From Tetrahymena thermophila SB210 (Eukaryota > Ciliophora > Oligohymenophorea > Hymenostomatida > Tetrahymenidae): a DNA stretch of 64,000 nucleotides. The translations under genes were made by a program, and so were the position numbers. The stretch is from positions 682,001 to 746,000 of the forward strand of contig NW_002476434.1 of NCBI RefSeq assembly GCF_000189635.1, in the 5' to 3' direction. A model generated the notes under the pieces. The model made no database searches. It was given only the letters and a program-made list of their open reading frames with translations, and was not told where the DNA came from. Positions 63,001 to 64,000 of the stretch are shown here, one piece after another. Position 1 is the stretch's first letter, and each line of letters opens with the position of its first letter.

Positions 63001-64000
63001 ATTTTTGTCTTTTTCCAAATACTTTTCATAATTTTGCTTTTCATAGTCAAAGTTTTAATAATTTTGACAACTCTACACAAAATTCTCTTTTGTTTTTTCA
63101 TCTTGGATTATTTTTCTAGCAATTGGAGGACTACTTCCGAAATTATTAATTTTATCATTCTAATATAAATTTATATTTAAAATATTTTCTCTATCAGTAT
63201 CAGGAGATCTTTCGAATTCTGCAGATTAGAATTATGAACCATCATATAATTTATTAGGTGAAGTATCTTCATCATTTGATTTTTAATGTTAAACCATTTA
63301 AAATGAATTAAAAACTTTTGAAGAAGTTTGTTCAGATTATTAAGCTATAGATGATGATACTTCTTCTCCTTTTTTATTTTGAATTAAAAGTACTGAGGCA
63401 TGGTTAGACTGAGGCATAGATGTTTGATTTGAATTTTAAAATGAAAAAGCCAAAGCCTGCTCAAATTTATTTCCTTTATTTTGCTACTATTGCTAGAGTT
63501 TTAAGGAAATATTTTCCCATTTGATATTTTACTCCTAACTTTGTTAAGTTTTGCTATAGAGTTTATTTGATTTTTCAGAATCATTGCTCTGTTGTGTTTC
63601 ATTGCTATCTAAAATTTCAAAATTATTTTTATTATAATTATCTGTTTCATTTAAATCACCACTTTCCTATGTTTTGCTTATGTAAAATAATTTATCATTC
63701 GCATTTTCTGTCTTTTCTTATGATGATGAAGTATCGTGATTGATATCAAAACAAAAATCTTAAATACTATTGCTATCACTTAACTGCATTAACTTATTAC
63801 TACTATTTCCATCTCCTTCTATTAAAATAGGCTATTTTTTCTTTGACTATGCATCAGCAAGAAGTTATTATTATTAAATAATTTGTTACTAAATGTTTAT
63901 ATGACTCAGTTAATTATTTTTATTATCGTTAGTCTATTACTATTGCTAATTAGTTAAAAGATTACTCATTTTTGATTGCTTAAGAAGGAGTTATTTTTAG
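60013..64000 (-). CDS. Very large Gln/Asn/Ser-rich low-complexity protein, 5' end uncertain
   Basis: One uninterrupted reverse-strand frame runs from the right edge to TGA 60015-60013. From ATG 63969 it is 1,319 codons (1,318 aa). That ATG has an A-rich context, but the frame stays open upstream to the window edge, so the start may lie outside. Composition is dominated by Gln, Asn, Ser and Lys with acidic patches, for example FCFDINHDTSSSQEKTENA and SPDTDRENILNIN. There is a ten-Gln run at 60550-60579 written with all four Gln codons (CAA, CAG, TAA, TAG). SP/TP sites and basic Ser clusters (KRSVNKSKERSNSPKHKK) suggest a phosphorylated, disordered protein. Around residues 850-900 a more ordered helix appears (CKDKLIKKLMTSKGLDASEL). 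No domain recognised. Confidence 0.75.

Overview
This window looks like somatic (macronuclear) DNA of a Tetrahymena-like oligohymenophorean ciliate. The DNA is very AT-rich. Every long reading frame uses TAA and TAG as glutamine and ends only at TGA. Introns are short, AT-rich and GT..AG (32 to about 270 bp), and starts lie in A-rich contexts. Read with the standard code almost every gene falls apart, so all calls here use the ciliate nuclear code (TAA/TAG = Gln).

Region 1 (1-17,190) is a cell-surface cluster made by a segmental tandem duplication. Each unit carries a large type I membrane protein built of cysteine-rich modules (+ strand), followed convergently by an intronless, cysteine-repeat, GPI-anchor-type surface antigen (- strand). 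The second unit is complete (8653-14624 and 14963-16861). In the first unit the membrane protein is cut by the window edge (1-3988) and the antigen is an internally deleted relic (4325-5525). A weak single-exon hypothetical gene lies between the units (6431-7069).

Region 2 (17,883-32,029) holds mostly housekeeping and hypothetical genes, all on +: a coiled-coil protein, a malate dehydrogenase with an added N-terminal presequence, a 2-oxoglutarate/Fe(II)-oxygenase-like protein, a roadblock/LC7 dynein light chain, a Gln-rich acidic protein, a PWI-domain SR-type splicing factor, and a 718-aa protein of unknown function.

Region 3 (32,627-44,570) holds a large CLU (clustered mitochondria) family gene with a PH-like N-terminus and TPR-like C-terminus, a B-box protein with a SPRY-like tail (- strand), and a Schlafen-type AlbA_2 domain protein.

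Region 4 (45,472-64,000) holds two tandem paralogous two-pass membrane proteins, an ankyrin-repeat protein, a second B-box protein with a beta-propeller-like C-terminus (- strand), a small tail-anchored protein, an ADCK1-like ABC1/UbiB kinase (- strand), and a very large Gln/Asn/Ser-rich protein reaching the right edge (- strand).

I found no tRNA, rRNA, CRISPR array, transposon, telomere repeat or chromosome-breakage sequence. Exon joins were chosen by GT..AG plus frame bookkeeping; in most multi-exon models the coding lengths sum to a multiple of three. The exceptions are the Cys-rich genes (not every exon listed) and one unresolved junction in the CLU gene.
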